Shown here piece by piece: positions 9,315 to 19,224 of a DNA stretch of 64,000 nt (positions within the stretch are counted from its first letter, which is position 1; each line of letters starts with the position of its first letter). Location of the stretch: the NCBI RefSeq assembly GCF_018130465.1, contig NZ_JAFCKJ010000001.1, forward strand, positions 186,001 through 250,000. Direction: 5' to 3'. The DNA comes from Bradyrhizobium canariense (GTDB lineage: Bacteria; Pseudomonadota; Alphaproteobacteria; Rhizobiales; Xanthobacteraceae). The notes beneath the pieces were generated by a model. The model ran no database searches. It had not been told where the DNA came from and worked only from the letters and a program-made list of their open reading frames with translations. The translations under genes and the position numbers were made by a program.

Positions 9315-9986
9315 GTGCGCCTGCTCGTCGTTGAGGACGACCCCGATCTCAATCGCCAGCTCACCAAGGCGCTGACCGACGCCGGCTATGTCGTCGATCG
9401 CGCCTTTGACGGAGAGGAGGGGCATTATCTCGGTGACAACGAGCCCTACGACGCCGTGGTGCTCGATATCGGCCTGCCGAAGAAGGACGGCATCTCGGTG
9501 CTGGAAGCCTGGCGGCGCAACGGCCGCACCATGCCGGTCCTGATCCTCACCGCACGCGACCGCTGGAGCGACAAGGTCCAGGGCTTCGATGCCGGCGCCG
9601 ACGACTATGTCGCAAAGCCGTTCCACCTGGAGGAGGTGCTGGCGCGCATCCGCGCGCTGCTGCGCCGCTCCACCGGCCATGCCCAGAGCGAGCTGAGCTG
9701 CGGCCCCGTCACGCTCGACACCAGGACCGGACGGGTCAGCGTATCAGGCAATCCCGTCAAGATGACCTCGCACGAATATCGGCTTCTGGCCTACCTGATG
9801 CACCATTCGGGGCGCGTCGTGTCCCGCACCGAGCTGGTCGAGCATCTCTATGACCAGGACTTCGACCGCGACTCCAACACCATCGAGGTCTTCGTTGGCC
9901 GCATCCGCAAGAAGCTCGATGTCGACATCATCCAGACCGTCCGTGGCCTCGGCTATCTCCTGACCCCGCCGACCCCCGGCGCCTGA
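9315..9986 (+). CDS. OmpR/PhoB-family response regulator, FeuP-like
   Basis: 223 residues. The receiver domain (1-115) has the acidic pocket EDD at 7-9, phosphoacceptor Asp51 in VLDIGLP, and Lys in AKPF. The winged-helix DNA-binding domain (about 125-218) ends with NTIEVFVGRIRKKL and TVRGLGYLL. GTG 9315 was chosen because GGAGAG lies 6 bases upstream and MRLLVVEDD is the family start. The sequence strongly recalls rhizobial FeuP, for example DRWSDKVQGFDAGADDYVAKPFH. The partner kinase follows 61 bases downstream. In other rhizobia FeuP/FeuQ has been linked to cyclic glucan export and envelope adaptation; the same role here is inferred. Confidence 0.9.
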   Translation: MRLLVVEDDPDLNRQLTKALTDAGYVVDRAFDGEEGHYLGDNEPYDAVVLDIGLPKKDGISVLEAWRRNGRTMPVLILTARDRWSDKVQGFDAGADDYVAKPFHLEEVLARIRALLRRSTGHAQSELSCGPVTLDTRTGRVSVSGNPVKMTSHEYRLLAYLMHHSGRVVSRTELVEHLYDQDFDRDSNTIEVFVGRIRKKLDVDIIQTVRGLGYLLTPPTPGA

Positions 9987-10047
9987 AGCGTAGTGTCTCG
10001 AACTATCTTGCCTTGACGGGCGGCGCGGCAGAGGCCTTGTTCGGGTC

Positions 10048-11469
10048 ATGAGTTCAGATGCCATGCCACCCCGCGCCTCCGGGATCATTCCGATGCCCGC
10101 CAGCTCGCTTGCGAACCGCCTGTTCCTGTCGGCGACCGCGTGGCTCGTGGTGATCCTGGCCATCACCGGCGTGGTGCTGTCGTCGGTCTACAAGAACGCC
10201 ACCGAGCGCGCCTTCGACCGCCGGCTCAATCTCTATCTCCGCACGCTGATCGCCGAGGTCGCCACCCCCGACGAGCCACCGGACCGCCAGTTCCAGTCGC
10301 TCGGCGAGCCTCTGTTCGAGCTGCCGTTGTCCGGCTGGTACTGGCAGATCACGCGGACCGACATCGACAAGCCGGAGGTGCGCTCCTCGCGCTCGCTCTG
10401 GGACAAGAAGCTGCCGAAGCTGGAAGAGCAGGGCACCGAGCTCACCGCCGCCGGCATCCGGATCGCTTATGTCGACGGTCCCGAAGGACAGAACCTGCGC
10501 ATGGTGGAGCGGCCGGTCGATCTCGGCGCGGATGGCAAATTTCTCGTCAGTGTCGCCGGCGACGACACAGAGATTTTCGACGAGACGCGCAGTTTCGATT
10601 ACTACCTCGGTGGCACCTTCACCGCGCTTGGTATCGTGCTGCTGCTGACCACCGTGTTCCAGGTCCGCTTCGGCCTCGCGCCGCTCAAGCGCATCTCCGA
10701 ATCCATCGCCGACATCCGGTCCGGGCGGGCGGAGCGGCTCGAGGGCGAATTCCCGGTCGAGATCGCACCACTGGCGCGCGAGACCAACGCGCTGATCGAC
10801 GCCAATCGCGAGATCGTCGAGCGCGCACGCACCCATGTCGGCAATCTCGCCCACGCCATCAAGACGCCGCTCTCGGTCATCGTGAACGAGGCCGGCGCGC
10901 ATGCCACCGATCCGTTCGCGGCCAAGGTGATGGAGCAGGCGAACGTGATGCGCGACCAGGTCGCCCATCATCTCGAGCGCGCGCGCATCGCGGCGCGGGT
11001 CTCGATCGTCGGAACCGTGACGGAGGTTGCTCCCGCCATCGAGGCACTACGGCGGACCATGGAGAAGATCCACCGCGGCCGTGGCATCGTGGTCGAGGCC
11101 GAGGCCGATCCGTCGGCGAAATTCCGCGGCGAGCGGCAGGATCTCGAGGAGATGGTCGGCAATCTCGTCGACAACGCCTGCAAATGGGCGGCCTCGCGGG
11201 TCTTCATCGAAGTTCTGGTGGAAGCGCCGCATCAGGCGAGCACCGGTCCGCGGCTGCGCATCATCGTCGACGATGACGGCCGCGGCCTGTCGGAGGCCGA
11301 GCGCGCCCAGGTCTCACGGCGCGGCCAGCGGCTCGACGAGTCCAAGCCCGGATCGGGGCTAGGGCTGTCGATCGTGACCGACCTCGCTGCGCTCTACGGC
11401 GGCAGCCTCTCACTCGGCGGCGCGCCGACCGGGGGCCTGCGGGCGGAGCTGGTCCTCCCAGGAATATAA
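10048..11469 (+). CDS. Sensor histidine kinase, FeuQ-like
   Basis: 473 residues. TM1 is at about 26-47, a periplasmic sensor of about 140 residues follows, and TM2 is at about 187-208. A HAMP-type linker comes next, then the dimerisation domain with phosphoacceptor His269 in LAHAIKTPLSV. The ATPase domain has the N box LVDNACKWA, the G1 box DDDGRG and the G2 box GSGLGLSIV. The H-box (HAIKTPL rather than HELRTPL) is typical of the PhoQ/FeuQ branch. The preceding response regulator is its likely partner. ATG 10093 is a possible alternative start. Confidence 0.9.
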   Translation: MSSDAMPPRASGIIPMPASSLANRLFLSATAWLVVILAITGVVLSSVYKNATERAFDRRLNLYLRTLIAEVATPDEPPDRQFQSLGEPLFELPLSGWYWQITRTDIDKPEVRSSRSLWDKKLPKLEEQGTELTAAGIRIAYVDGPEGQNLRMVERPVDLGADGKFLVSVAGDDTEIFDETRSFDYYLGGTFTALGIVLLLTTVFQVRFGLAPLKRISESIADIRSGRAERLEGEFPVEIAPLARETNALIDANREIVERARTHVGNLAHAIKTPLSVIVNEAGAHATDPFAAKVMEQANVMRDQVAHHLERARIAARVSIVGTVTEVAPAIEALRRTMEKIHRGRGIVVEAEADPSAKFRGERQDLEEMVGNLVDNACKWAASRVFIEVLVEAPHQASTGPRLRIIVDDDGRGLSEAERAQVSRRGQRLDESKPGSGLGLSIVTDLAALYGGSLSLGGAPTGGLRAELVLPGI

Positions 11470-11628
11470 TCCCTTGTTCCGACGCGACTATTTGGCCTGC
11501 GGCACACCGATCCGGACGAAACCAGGGGTATTCGGAGCGACTTCCTAAACGGCTTCTTAAGTGGGCCCCACCTATGATCGAGCAGGACGGATCCCACGTC
11601 CGCCATTTTACCGTTCATACCCGGGCGC

Positions 11629-13029
11629 ATGAGCCAGACATCGATCGAGCGGCTGAGGGAATATCTCGCGCAGCTCCCGCCGCAGGCGCAGGCCCTGCTG
11701 ATGCGGGAGTTCGAGCGTGCGCTCGAGCGCGGCCAGGATACGGCCGTGGCGACCCTCGTGCTCGACCAGCTGCGCAAGATCGTCCGCAAGACGGAAGCCG
11801 ACGAGGCCGCACCGCCGCGCACGGACGATCTGTCGCGGCTGCTGTTCCAGGTGTTGGAACCATTCCTGGTCGAACCGGGCGCCCCGATCCGGGTCGGGCA
11901 AATCCGCCGCTCCTCGCTGGCTCCGATCTGGCAATGGCTCGGCCGCGACGGTGCCCCGGACAAGGTGAATGAATTCGAGGCGGCGCTGGCGCGCACGCCG
12001 GCCGACGGTGCAGGGCAGGTCGAAGCGCTGGCGCAGAAGCTCCAGGCGGTCGCCGCGGACGCCATCTTCGAGCTGACCGGGCCGGGCGGCGGTGACAAGT
12101 CGCGTGCGCTCGCCCGCGTTGGCCCGCCAAACGTGATCGAGGATCTCTATTCGACCGGGGCGGTGCTCGCGGTCCGCGAGGCAATCGCCACCCTGAACGA
12201 GAAGCTGCCGCGCTCCCTGCGCGCCTTCGGCGATGCCCAGATCGCCTCGGTGACCGCGGCGCTCAACATTCCCGTCCTCCAGACGCCGCAGATGCTGCCC
12301 TTCGCGCTGTCGATCGTCGTGCAGCGGATGACCGCGCCGTGGCAGATCATCCGCCTCGCCATCAAGATTGCCGCGTCCGACGACGAGATCCGCGTCGCGG
12401 CAACGCCCTATGGCGTCGCCGTCACGATCGCGCTGCATGACCTGTCCTGCGTCGCCGCCATCCTGCGCATGGACATCAAGCGCGGCCATTTCGACAACGT
12501 CGCCGGCAATCTCAAGACGCTGCATGACGGCGTCCGCGGCCTGCGTACCGAACTCGACCTGCGCAACGATTCCGCCTGGGGCAAGCAGTTGACCTCGATC
12601 CGGGCCGACATCTCCAACGCGCTGCAATCCGAGATCGACAGTGTTCCCGGCCGCGTCCGCCGCATCCTGCGCCAGCGCGCCGAGAAGGACATTCCGCCGG
12701 GCGCGCGGATCGACAGCACCGAGGTCGAGGAAACCGTGGCGCTGATCGACTTTGTCGCGACCTGCCGCAATTATGCGAGCGAGCTTGCGATCAACGAGGT
12801 GACACTGCGCACCTATTCCGACCTCCAGCAATATGTCGAGCGTTCGACCGAGCAGCTGGTGCAGTCGCTGCGCGGCGCCGATCACAAGGTCCGCACCTAT
12901 CGGCAGCAGCAGGTGCAGGCCGCGATCCGCTTCTGCCAGGTGCTGTTCGGCGATGATTATGCCTCGCTGATGAGCCGCGCCGCGGAGAACGCGGCCACGG
13001 GCGAGCGCAAATCGTCGCGCGCGAGCTGA
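11629..13029 (+). CDS. Conserved hypothetical alpha-helical protein
   Basis: 466 residues, not recognised by name. It has no signal peptide and no membrane segment. It is predicted largely alpha-helical, beginning MSQTSIERLREYLAQLPPQA, with polar helices throughout and a C-terminal RQQQVQAAIRFCQVLFGDDY. It lies 159 bases downstream of the FeuQ-like kinase in the same orientation. Clean codon use and lack of competing reading frames support a real cytoplasmic protein. No function can be assigned. Confidence 0.75.
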   Translation: MSQTSIERLREYLAQLPPQAQALLMREFERALERGQDTAVATLVLDQLRKIVRKTEADEAAPPRTDDLSRLLFQVLEPFLVEPGAPIRVGQIRRSSLAPIWQWLGRDGAPDKVNEFEAALARTPADGAGQVEALAQKLQAVAADAIFELTGPGGGDKSRALARVGPPNVIEDLYSTGAVLAVREAIATLNEKLPRSLRAFGDAQIASVTAALNIPVLQTPQMLPFALSIVVQRMTAPWQIIRLAIKIAASDDEIRVAATPYGVAVTIALHDLSCVAAILRMDIKRGHFDNVAGNLKTLHDGVRGLRTELDLRNDSAWGKQLTSIRADISNALQSEIDSVPGRVRRILRQRAEKDIPPGARIDSTEVEETVALIDFVATCRNYASELAINEVTLRTYSDLQQYVERSTEQLVQSLRGADHKVRTYRQQQVQAAIRFCQVLFGDDYASLMSRAAENAATGERKSSRAS

Positions 13030-13044
13030 TCCAGGCGCATATTT

Positions 13045-13056
13045 TTGTGATCACAA
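13045..13056. promoter_or_regulatory. 12-bp perfect palindrome TTGTGATCACAA
   Basis: TTGTGATCACAA sits 16 bases after the stop of the 466-residue protein and 73 bases before ATG 13129. It resembles a compact CRP/FNR-type or GntR-type operator. The binding protein is unknown. Confidence 0.4.
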
Positions 13057-13128
13057 TTTGAGGTTGACGGTGTCGGTGACGAGCCCTACGCTCACCGTGC
13101 AAACTTTTATACTTCTATCTGTGGGCGC

Positions 13129-13398
13129 ATGAAACCCGTTATCAGTTCCATCGAAATCGAGAATCGCGTCGTTGTTGCCAAATATCAAAGGCTGATGGTC
13201 GGCGCGAAGGTGGTGCTGGTCGAGAAGGCAAGCGGTCGGCAGCTTCCTGAGACCGCCACCAGGGTGGCATCGCCCGTTCCCGTCGGGGCGTTGCGCATCA
13301 GATTGCCCGACGCAATCGAGCCGGGAACATACTTCCTGAGGGCCTTCGACGGGCACGGCGAGGACGCCGCTCAAAGCGCGGACTTCGAGATCGGCTAA
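13129..13398 (+). CDS. Small conserved hypothetical protein, beta-rich
   Basis: 89 residues (MKPVISSIEIENRVVVAKYQ). Alternating hydrophobic residues suggest a small all-beta domain, ending in PGTYFLRAFDGHGEDAAQSADFEI, similar in pattern to Ig-like or C2-type sandwiches. There is no signal peptide. A palindromic candidate operator lies upstream and another palindrome lies just downstream, before ccmI. The function is unknown. Confidence 0.6.
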   Translation: MKPVISSIEIENRVVVAKYQRLMVGAKVVLVEKASGRQLPETATRVASPVPVGALRIRLPDAIEPGTYFLRAFDGHGEDAAQSADFEIG

Positions 13399-13442
13399 GC
13401 CGTTGGATTTTCATCGTTTCGGGATGGTGCGCGGTCGCGCCG

Positions 13443-13460
13443 AATTGACAATTGTCAATT
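13443..13460. promoter_or_regulatory. 18-bp perfect palindrome upstream of ccmI
   Basis: AATTGACAATTGTCAATT is perfectly self-complementary and lies 70 bases before ATG 13530. The core TTGACAATTGTCAA resembles MarR-family operators. It is a candidate site for control of the cytochrome c maturation operon. Confidence 0.5.
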
Positions 13461-13529
13461 GCCGCATCGTCCGGCCGTGGTGTAAAGCCACCTGTGGGCG
13501 CGGTTCGCGCGTTGCCGGAAGCTTGCCAG

Positions 13530-14645
13530 ATGACGCTATGGTTCGTGTTCGCGCTGATGACGGTTGCGGCGATCTTCGCCGTGCTTCTGCCGCTCGGCCG
13601 TAGCGGACGCGCGCAAAATCAGGGCAGCGAGGTCGCGGTCTACAAGGACCAACTCGCCGAGATCGAGCGTGATCTTGCCGCAGGGCTGATCGCAGCGCCC
13701 GAAGCCGAGGCCGCGCGCGTCGAGGTCAGCCGCAGGCTGCTCGCCGCGGCCGGCAGCGAGACCGCAATTGCACCGAAACCCAGCGTCAAATGGCGCCGCG
13801 CGGCGGCCGTGCTGGCGCTTGCCGGCCTGCCGCTGGTTGCGATCGGTGTCTATGCGCCGCTCGGCTCGCCCAGGCTTCAGGACTTTCCGCTGGCGCAGCG
13901 CGAGCGCGGATCCGGGTCCGGCATGGCGCAGTCGCTCGAGAATCTGGTCGTGCAGGTCCAGCAACATCTGGAAAAGAATCCGACCGACGGGCGCGGCTGG
14001 AACGTGATCGCGCCCGTGCTGGAGCGGCTTGGTCGTTTCGACGACGCGGTGCGCGCCTATCGCAACTCGCTCACCTACAATGGCGAGAGTGCGGAGCGCC
14101 GGTCCGATCTCGGCGAAGCGATCTCGGCCGCCGCCGGCGGCGTCGTGACCGCCGAAGCCAAGACCGAGTTCGAGCGCGCGCACGCGCTCAGCGCCGACGA
14201 CCCCAAGGCAAACTATTTTCTCGGTCTCGCCGCCGAGCAGGACGGCCGCAAGGACGACGCCGCCAATATCTGGCGCGCGCTGCTGGCGAAAGCGCCGGCG
14301 GACGCGCCGTGGCGCCTTCTCGTGCAGACCTCGCTCGCGCGGGTCGGTGGCGGTGGCGCTACGATGCCGGCGCTGTCGGATGAGACACTCGCGGCTTCCA
14401 AGGACATGAACGAGGGCGATCGCAACGCGATGGTTCGCGGCATGGTCGAACGGCTCGCCACGCGCCTCAAGCAGAACGGCGACGACGTCGAGGGTTGGCT
14501 GCGCCTGGTGCGCGCCTATCTCGTCATGGGTGATCGCGACAAGGCGGTGGCGGCATCGACCGATGCACGCCAGGCGGTTGCCAACGATGCAGCGCGGCGG
14601 CGCCAGCTCGATGAAGGCCTCAAGACACTCGGGCTCGACGGATGA
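13530..14645 (+). CDS. ccmI: Cytochrome c maturation protein CcmI (CycH)
   Basis: 371 residues. CcmI is the apocytochrome c chaperone that delivers apoprotein to the CcmF/CcmH haem ligation complex in the inner membrane. The N-terminal helix ([21 protein letters not shown]) is followed by a conserved cytoplasmic loop ([15 protein letters not shown], at about 34-48) and a second helix near 85-110. The periplasmic C-terminal domain has TPR-like repeats ([22 protein letters not shown]). ATG 13530 was chosen because MTLWFVFAL is the family start; the longer frame upstream lacks conserved sequence. It is the first gene of ccmI-E-F-H, known in Bradyrhizobium as cycHJKL. Confidence 0.93.
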   Translation: MTLWFVFALMTVAAIFAVLLPLGRSGRAQNQGSEVAVYKDQLAEIERDLAAGLIAAPEAEAARVEVSRRLLAAAGSETAIAPKPSVKWRRAAAVLALAGLPLVAIGVYAPLGSPRLQDFPLAQRERGSGSGMAQSLENLVVQVQQHLEKNPTDGRGWNVIAPVLERLGRFDDAVRAYRNSLTYNGESAERRSDLGEAISAAAGGVVTAEAKTEFERAHALSADDPKANYFLGLAAEQDGRKDDAANIWRALLAKAPADAPWRLLVQTSLARVGGGGATMPALSDETLAASKDMNEGDRNAMVRGMVERLATRLKQNGDDVEGWLRLVRAYLVMGDRDKAVAASTDARQAVANDAARRRQLDEGLKTLGLDG

Positions 14646-14682
14646 TGATGTCAGGACGAGACGAGCAGAGAACGGATACGCC

Positions 14683-15192
14683 ATGACGCGCAAGCAGCGA
14701 CGTATGACCATCATCGGAGGCTCGCTTGCCGTGCTCGCGCTCGCGGCCGCGCTGGTGCTCAACGCACTGCGCGACTCCATCGTGTTCTTCTCGACGCCGA
14801 CCATGGTCGCCGAGAAGCACGTTGCGCCCGGCAAGCGGTTTCGCCTCGGCGGCCTGGTCCAGCCCGGCTCGCTCCAGCGAGGCGACAATCTCGCAGTGAC
14901 CTTCGAGGTCGCCGACGGCGGCGCAAAGCTTCCGGTCGCCTTCAAGGGCATTTTGCCTGATCTGTTCCGCGAAGGGCAGGGCGTCGTCGCCGAAGGCGCG
15001 CTCGACGCCGACGGCGTGTTCAAGGCCGATACCGTGCTCGCCAAGCACGACGAAACCTACATGCCCAAGGACGTCGCCGATGCCCTGAAGAAGCAGGGGC
15101 ACTGGAAGGATGACTACGGTGCCAAAGCTTCCGATAGCGTCAAGCCCGCGGCCACGACCGCGCAGGGCAATCCGCAGGGAGCAGTGCGGTGA
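14683..15192 (+). CDS. ccmE: Cytochrome c maturation haem chaperone CcmE (CycJ)
   Basis: 169 residues. CcmE carries haem covalently to the ligation complex on the periplasmic side. A short basic N-terminus (MTRKQRRM) precedes one membrane anchor (about 9-28), then an OB-fold domain. Haem-binding His122 lies in [10 protein letters not shown], with the conserved Tyr at 126. ATG 14683 was chosen over in-frame upstream codons because the anchor begins directly after it. The stop overlaps the GTG start of ccmF by four bases, indicating translational coupling. Confidence 0.96.
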   Translation: MTRKQRRMTIIGGSLAVLALAAALVLNALRDSIVFFSTPTMVAEKHVAPGKRFRLGGLVQPGSLQRGDNLAVTFEVADGGAKLPVAFKGILPDLFREGQGVVAEGALDADGVFKADTVLAKHDETYMPKDVADALKKQGHWKDDYGAKASDSVKPAATTAQGNPQGAVR

Positions 15193-17171
15193 TCGCGGAA
15201 TCAGGACATTACGCGCTGGTGCTGGCGCTCGGACTGGCGCTGATCCAGTCCATCGTGCCCCTGATCGGCGCGCGCCTGCGCGATGACGCGCTGATGAATG
15301 TGGCGCGCTCCACTGCGCTGGCGCAGCTCCTGTTCGTCGGTGCGTCGTTCATCGCGCTTGTGATGCTGCACGTGAATTCGGACTTCTCCGTCGCCAACGT
15401 CTACGAAAATTCCCACTCCATGAAGCCGCTGCTCTACAAGATCACCGGCGTGTGGGGAAACCATGAAGGCTCGATGCTGTTGTGGGTGTCGATCCTCGCG
15501 CTGTTCGGCGGATTGGTCGCGGCCTTCGGCAACAATCTGCCGCTGTCGCTGCGCGCGCATGTGCTGGCCGTACAGGCGTGGATCGCCAGCGCCTTCTATC
15601 TCTTCATCCTGGTGACCTCCAACCCGTTCCTGCGCATCGCCAACCCGCCGATCGAGGGCCGCGATCTCAATCCGGTGCTTCAGGACATCGGTCTCGCCGT
15701 GCATCCGCCAATGCTCTATCTCGGCTATGTCGGCTTCTCGATCTCGTTCTCCTTCGCGATCGCGGCGCTGCTGGAGGGGCGGATCGACGCGGCCTGGGCG
15801 CGCTGGGTGCGGCCGTGGACGCTGGTCGCCTGGATCTTCCTGACGCTCGGCATCGCCATGGGCTCGTACTGGGCCTATTACGAACTGGGCTGGGGCGGCT
15901 GGTGGTTTTGGGACCCGGTCGAGAACGCCTCGCTGATGCCGTGGCTTGCCGGCACCGCGCTGCTGCATTCGGCTCTGGTGATGGAGAAGCGCAACGCGCT
16001 GAAGGTCTGGACCATCCTGTTGTCGATCCTGACCTTCTCGCTATCGCTGCTCGGCACCTTCCTGGTGCGCTCGGGGGTCATCACCTCGGTGCATGCCTTC
16101 GCGACCGATCCAACCCGCGGCGTGTTCATTCTCCTGATTCTCTGCCTGTTCATCGGCGGCAGCCTGTCGCTGTTCGCAGGGCGCGCGACTTCGTTGAAGC
16201 AGGGCGGCCTGTTTGCGCCGATCTCGCGTGAGGGCGCGCTGGTGCTGAACAATCTGCTGCTCACGGTTGCCTGCGCGGTGGTGCTGTTCGGCACGCTCTA
16301 TCCGCTGGCGATGGAGATGCTCGCCGATTTCAAGATGTCGGTCGGCGCGCCGTTCTACAACCTCACCTTCGCTCCGCTGTTCACGCTGCTGCTGCTCGCC
16401 GTGCCGTTCGGGCCGTTGCTGGCGTGGAAACGCGGTGATCTGCTCGGCGTGACGCAACGCCTGCTCGCGGCCGGCGTTGCCGGCCTCGTCGCCGTCGCCA
16501 TCGTCTGGGGCTGGGCAAGCGGAGGCAGCACACTGGCGCCGCTCGCGATCGGGCTTGGCATCTTCGTCATCGCCGGTGCCGTCACTGATATCGTGGAGCG
16601 GACCGGCCTCGTGCGGCTACCGTTTGCAACGGCGCTGCACCGGGCCCGCGGCTTGCCGCGCTCGGCCTGGGGCTCCGCGTTTGCGCATGCCGGCCTCGGC
16701 GTCGCGCTGATCGGGATCGTCTGCGAGACCACCTGGAACAGCGAATATATCGCGACCATGAAACAGAACGACGTTGCCCATATCGCCGGTTACGACGTGA
16801 AGCTCGACGGTTTGTTTCAGCGTCAAGGGCCGAACTTCCACGAGATGATCGCCGAATTCAACGTCAGCCGTGACGGCGAGACTCTCAGCATGATGACGCC
16901 GTCCAAGCGCAGCTTCACCACTCGCGGCTCGTCGACCACCGAGGCCGCGCTGCTGACGCGCGGCGCAAGCCAGCTCTACGTCTCTCTCGGGGACGCCACT
17001 GCCGAGGGCGCCATCGCGGTGCGCATCTATCACAAGCCGCTGGTGCTGCTGATCTGGTGGGGACCGGTGCTGATGGCGTTCGGCGGCGTGCTGTCGCTGT
17101 CGGACCGGCGCCTGCGGGTGGGCGCGCCGAAACCGGCGCGGGCCAAGCAGCGCCTGCAGCCGGCGGAGTGA
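15189..17171 (+). CDS. ccmF: Haem lyase subunit CcmF (CycK)
   Basis: 660 residues, a typical length. CcmF is the large polytopic inner-membrane subunit that attaches haem to apocytochrome CXXCH motifs. It has about 14-15 transmembrane helices. The tryptophan-rich WWD motif ([19 protein letters not shown]) lies near residues 235-253 in a periplasmic loop. His residues in conserved positions, such as the loop [10 protein letters not shown], fit the haem ligands. The start is GTG at 15189, within the ccmE stop region. Confidence 0.97.
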   Translation: MIAESGHYALVLALGLALIQSIVPLIGARLRDDALMNVARSTALAQLLFVGASFIALVMLHVNSDFSVANVYENSHSMKPLLYKITGVWGNHEGSMLLWVSILALFGGLVAAFGNNLPLSLRAHVLAVQAWIASAFYLFILVTSNPFLRIANPPIEGRDLNPVLQDIGLAVHPPMLYLGYVGFSISFSFAIAALLEGRIDAAWARWVRPWTLVAWIFLTLGIAMGSYWAYYELGWGGWWFWDPVENASLMPWLAGTALLHSALVMEKRNALKVWTILLSILTFSLSLLGTFLVRSGVITSVHAFATDPTRGVFILLILCLFIGGSLSLFAGRATSLKQGGLFAPISREGALVLNNLLLTVACAVVLFGTLYPLAMEMLADFKMSVGAPFYNLTFAPLFTLLLLAVPFGPLLAWKRGDLLGVTQRLLAAGVAGLVAVAIVWGWASGGSTLAPLAIGLGIFVIAGAVTDIVERTGLVRLPFATALHRARGLPRSAWGSAFAHAGLGVALIGIVCETTWNSEYIATMKQNDVAHIAGYDVKLDGLFQRQGPNFHEMIAEFNVSRDGETLSMMTPSKRSFTTRGSSTTEAALLTRGASQLYVSLGDATAEGAIAVRIYHKPLVLLIWWGPVLMAFGGVLSLSDRRLRVGAPKPARAKQRLQPAE

Positions 17172-17175
17172 TCCG

Positions 17176-17655
17176 ATGCGCCGGATGATGACCGCGTTCG
17201 TCGTGCTGATGCTGCTGGCCTTGCCCGCGGCGCATGCCGTGCAGCCCGACGAGATCATGTCGGACCCCGCCAGGGAGTCGCGTGCACGCGACTTGTCGCG
17301 CGAGCTGCGCTGCATGGTCTGCCAGAACCAGTCGATCGACGATTCCGATGCGCCGCTCGCGCGTGATTTGCGGCTCCTGGTGCGCGAGCGCATCGCGGCC
17401 GGCGACAGCAATTCGCAAGTGCTCGATTTCCTGGTCGCGCGCTACGGCGAGTTCGTGCTGCTCAAGCCGCGCTTCGAGCGCCAGAACATGCTGTTGTGGC
17501 TGCTCGCGCCGCTGCTGCTGATTGGCGGCGGTCTGGCGCTGTGGCTGCAAATCCGCCGGCGCTCGCGAAGCGGTGCAAACCTACCGGCCCCGCCGCTCAC
17601 GCCCGACGAGGAAGCGCGGCTCGCCGCATTGATGGCGGATGAAGCCAAGTCTTAG
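17176..17655 (+). CDS. ccmH: Cytochrome c maturation thiol reductant CcmH (CycL)
   Basis: 159 residues. A signal peptide (MRRMMTAFVVLMLLALPAAHA) precedes the redox motif RCMVCQNQSI with Cys46 and Cys49, which reduces the apocytochrome disulfide before haem ligation. A transmembrane helix at about 101-120 is followed by a cytoplasmic tail of about 40 residues. It lies 4 bases after the ccmF stop and is the last gene of the operon. Its stop codon lies inside the first unit of a 16-bp tandem repeat. Confidence 0.96.
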   Translation: MRRMMTAFVVLMLLALPAAHAVQPDEIMSDPARESRARDLSRELRCMVCQNQSIDDSDAPLARDLRLLVRERIAAGDSNSQVLDFLVARYGEFVLLKPRFERQNMLLWLLAPLLLIGGGLALWLQIRRRSRSGANLPAPPLTPDEEARLAALMADEAKS

Positions 17656-17714
17656 GCTACTTCAAGCTTGGCTACCTCAAGTCTTGGCTACCTCAACCTT
17701 GGCCAATTCAAATC
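17651..17714. repeat. Degenerate 16-bp tandem repeat, about 4 units
   Basis: Units start at 17651, 17667, 17683 and 17699, with consensus CTTGGCTACCTCAAGT. Units 2 and 3 differ at only two positions; the fourth is diverged. The ccmH stop codon is in unit 1. The period equals that of the repeat at 55814-55925, although the sequence differs. Confidence 0.65.
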
Positions 17715-17826
17715 GCCTGGTTACGTATTGATACGTAAGCTGCCTGCCACAGCCTGTTTCATGCTCTGTTGACCTTTGTCTGAAAGCTTGTCGCAAGATT
17801 CGATTCCAGACTTTGAGTCCTCAGCT

Positions 17827-19170
17827 ATGTTCGCGAACAGCAATCTGACGATCCGCTTCCTGGTCGGCGCCGTCGTCGCTGCATTATTGTTCCTGCTGGG
17901 CATCGGAGGCGGCACCGGCTTCGTCGCGGTGCTCTATCTCAACAACGAGATCACCAGCCTGTCGTCGGACTTCGCCGCGCTGAGTGGTCCCGCGCGCGAC
18001 CACGCGATGCAGATCTACCAGCAGGCGCAGACTGCGTTCTCCTATTTTCTCGTCGCTTGCGGCGTGATCGCAGTTGTCGCCATCGCGATCTGCCTCGTCA
18101 CCTGGTTTGCCGTGCGCAACGGCATCCTCAGTCCCCTCACGGCGATCGTTCATGCCATGCGCGAGGTCGCCGACCAGAAGTTCGAGACATCGGTTCCGGG
18201 CCTCGGCGGCACCAACGAGATCGGCCTGCTCGCCGGCGCATTGGAGGTGTTCAAGACCAATGGCCTGGAGCGGCTGCGCCTCACCGAGCAGCAGCTCCAC
18301 GAGGCGCAGCACCAGGCCGAGCGGTCGAATTTCCTGGATGCGCGGATCAAGCGCTTCAACGATCTCGTCGCCAGCGTCGTCGACAGCGTGGCATCGTCGG
18401 CCGTGCATCTCCAGAGCAACGCCGAGACGCTGTCGCGGACGGCCAACGACACCAGCACCAAGGCCAATGCCGTGGCGAGCGCGGCGAGCCAGGCCAGCGG
18501 CAGCGTGCAGACGGTCGCGGGCTCGGCGGAGGAGATGACGAATTCGATCGGCACCATCAGCCGCCGCGTCACGGACGCGACCCAGCGCGCCGAGGGCGCG
18601 GCGACGCAGGCCGAGAAGAGCCGCGACACCATCCACACGCTGTCGGACGCTGCCGACAAGATCGGCGAGGTCGTGCAGCTCGTGCAGGCGATCGCATCGC
18701 AGACCAATTTGCTTGCGCTCAACGCCACCATCGAGGCGGCGCGGGCTGGCGAAGCCGGCAAGGGGTTTGCCGTGGTCGCCTCCGAGGTGAAGAATCTGGC
18801 GCACCAGACCAGCAAGGCGACGGAGGAGATCACGTCCCACGTCGCCAGCATCCAGGGCATCACCGCACAGACGCGCGGCGCGATCGACGGCATCTCGCAG
18901 ACGTTGTCGGAGATCTCGTCCATCATGTCCGGCATCGAGATCGACACCGCCCAGCAGCGCACCGCCACGCAGGAGATCACGCGCAGCGCCAAGGACGCCG
19001 CGCGCGGCACGCTCGACGTCTCCAATCACATCGTGCAGATCACCTCGACGTCCGCCGAGACCGGCCGAATGGCCGCCGAGGCGCGCGATTCCGCGGTCGA
19101 CCTGTCGCAGCAGGCCGAGACTTTGAAACGCGAGGTCGACGAGTTCATCGTCAGTGTGAGGGCGAGCTGA
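17827..19170 (+). CDS. Methyl-accepting chemotaxis protein
   Basis: 447 residues from ATG 17827; an upstream TTG would add 17 residues. TM1 is at about 7-32, followed by a short periplasmic loop of about 40 residues, and TM2 at about 75-97. A HAMP domain follows ([20 protein letters not shown]), then a long cytoplasmic signalling coiled coil. The conserved hairpin tip is near 292-325 ([33 protein letters not shown]). The tiny periplasmic loop suggests sensing of membrane or internal signals rather than a bound ligand. No che genes are nearby. Confidence 0.93.
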   Translation: MFANSNLTIRFLVGAVVAALLFLLGIGGGTGFVAVLYLNNEITSLSSDFAALSGPARDHAMQIYQQAQTAFSYFLVACGVIAVVAIAICLVTWFAVRNGILSPLTAIVHAMREVADQKFETSVPGLGGTNEIGLLAGALEVFKTNGLERLRLTEQQLHEAQHQAERSNFLDARIKRFNDLVASVVDSVASSAVHLQSNAETLSRTANDTSTKANAVASAASQASGSVQTVAGSAEEMTNSIGTISRRVTDATQRAEGAATQAEKSRDTIHTLSDAADKIGEVVQLVQAIASQTNLLALNATIEAARAGEAGKGFAVVASEVKNLAHQTSKATEEITSHVASIQGITAQTRGAIDGISQTLSEISSIMSGIEIDTAQQRTATQEITRSAKDAARGTLDVSNHIVQITSTSAETGRMAAEARDSAVDLSQQAETLKREVDEFIVSVRAS

Positions 19171-19200
19171 GAGCTTTGAAAAAGGCACTTCCGCGCCGTC

Positions 19201-19224
19201 ACAGGAACTCGTTTAAGTTCCTGT
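19201..19224. promoter_or_regulatory. Perfect inverted repeat, 9-bp arms
   Basis: ACAGGAACT - CGTTTA - AGTTCCTGT lies 30 bases after the chemoreceptor stop and about 170 bases before the protease start. No T-run follows on the plus strand, so an operator or RNA hairpin is as likely as a terminator. Confidence 0.45.

Noticed and set aside
11608-12885. Minus-strand open frame of 425 codons
   Set aside because: Antisense to the 466-residue helical protein. Composition (excess Arg, His, Gln, Asp) is that of a shadow frame.
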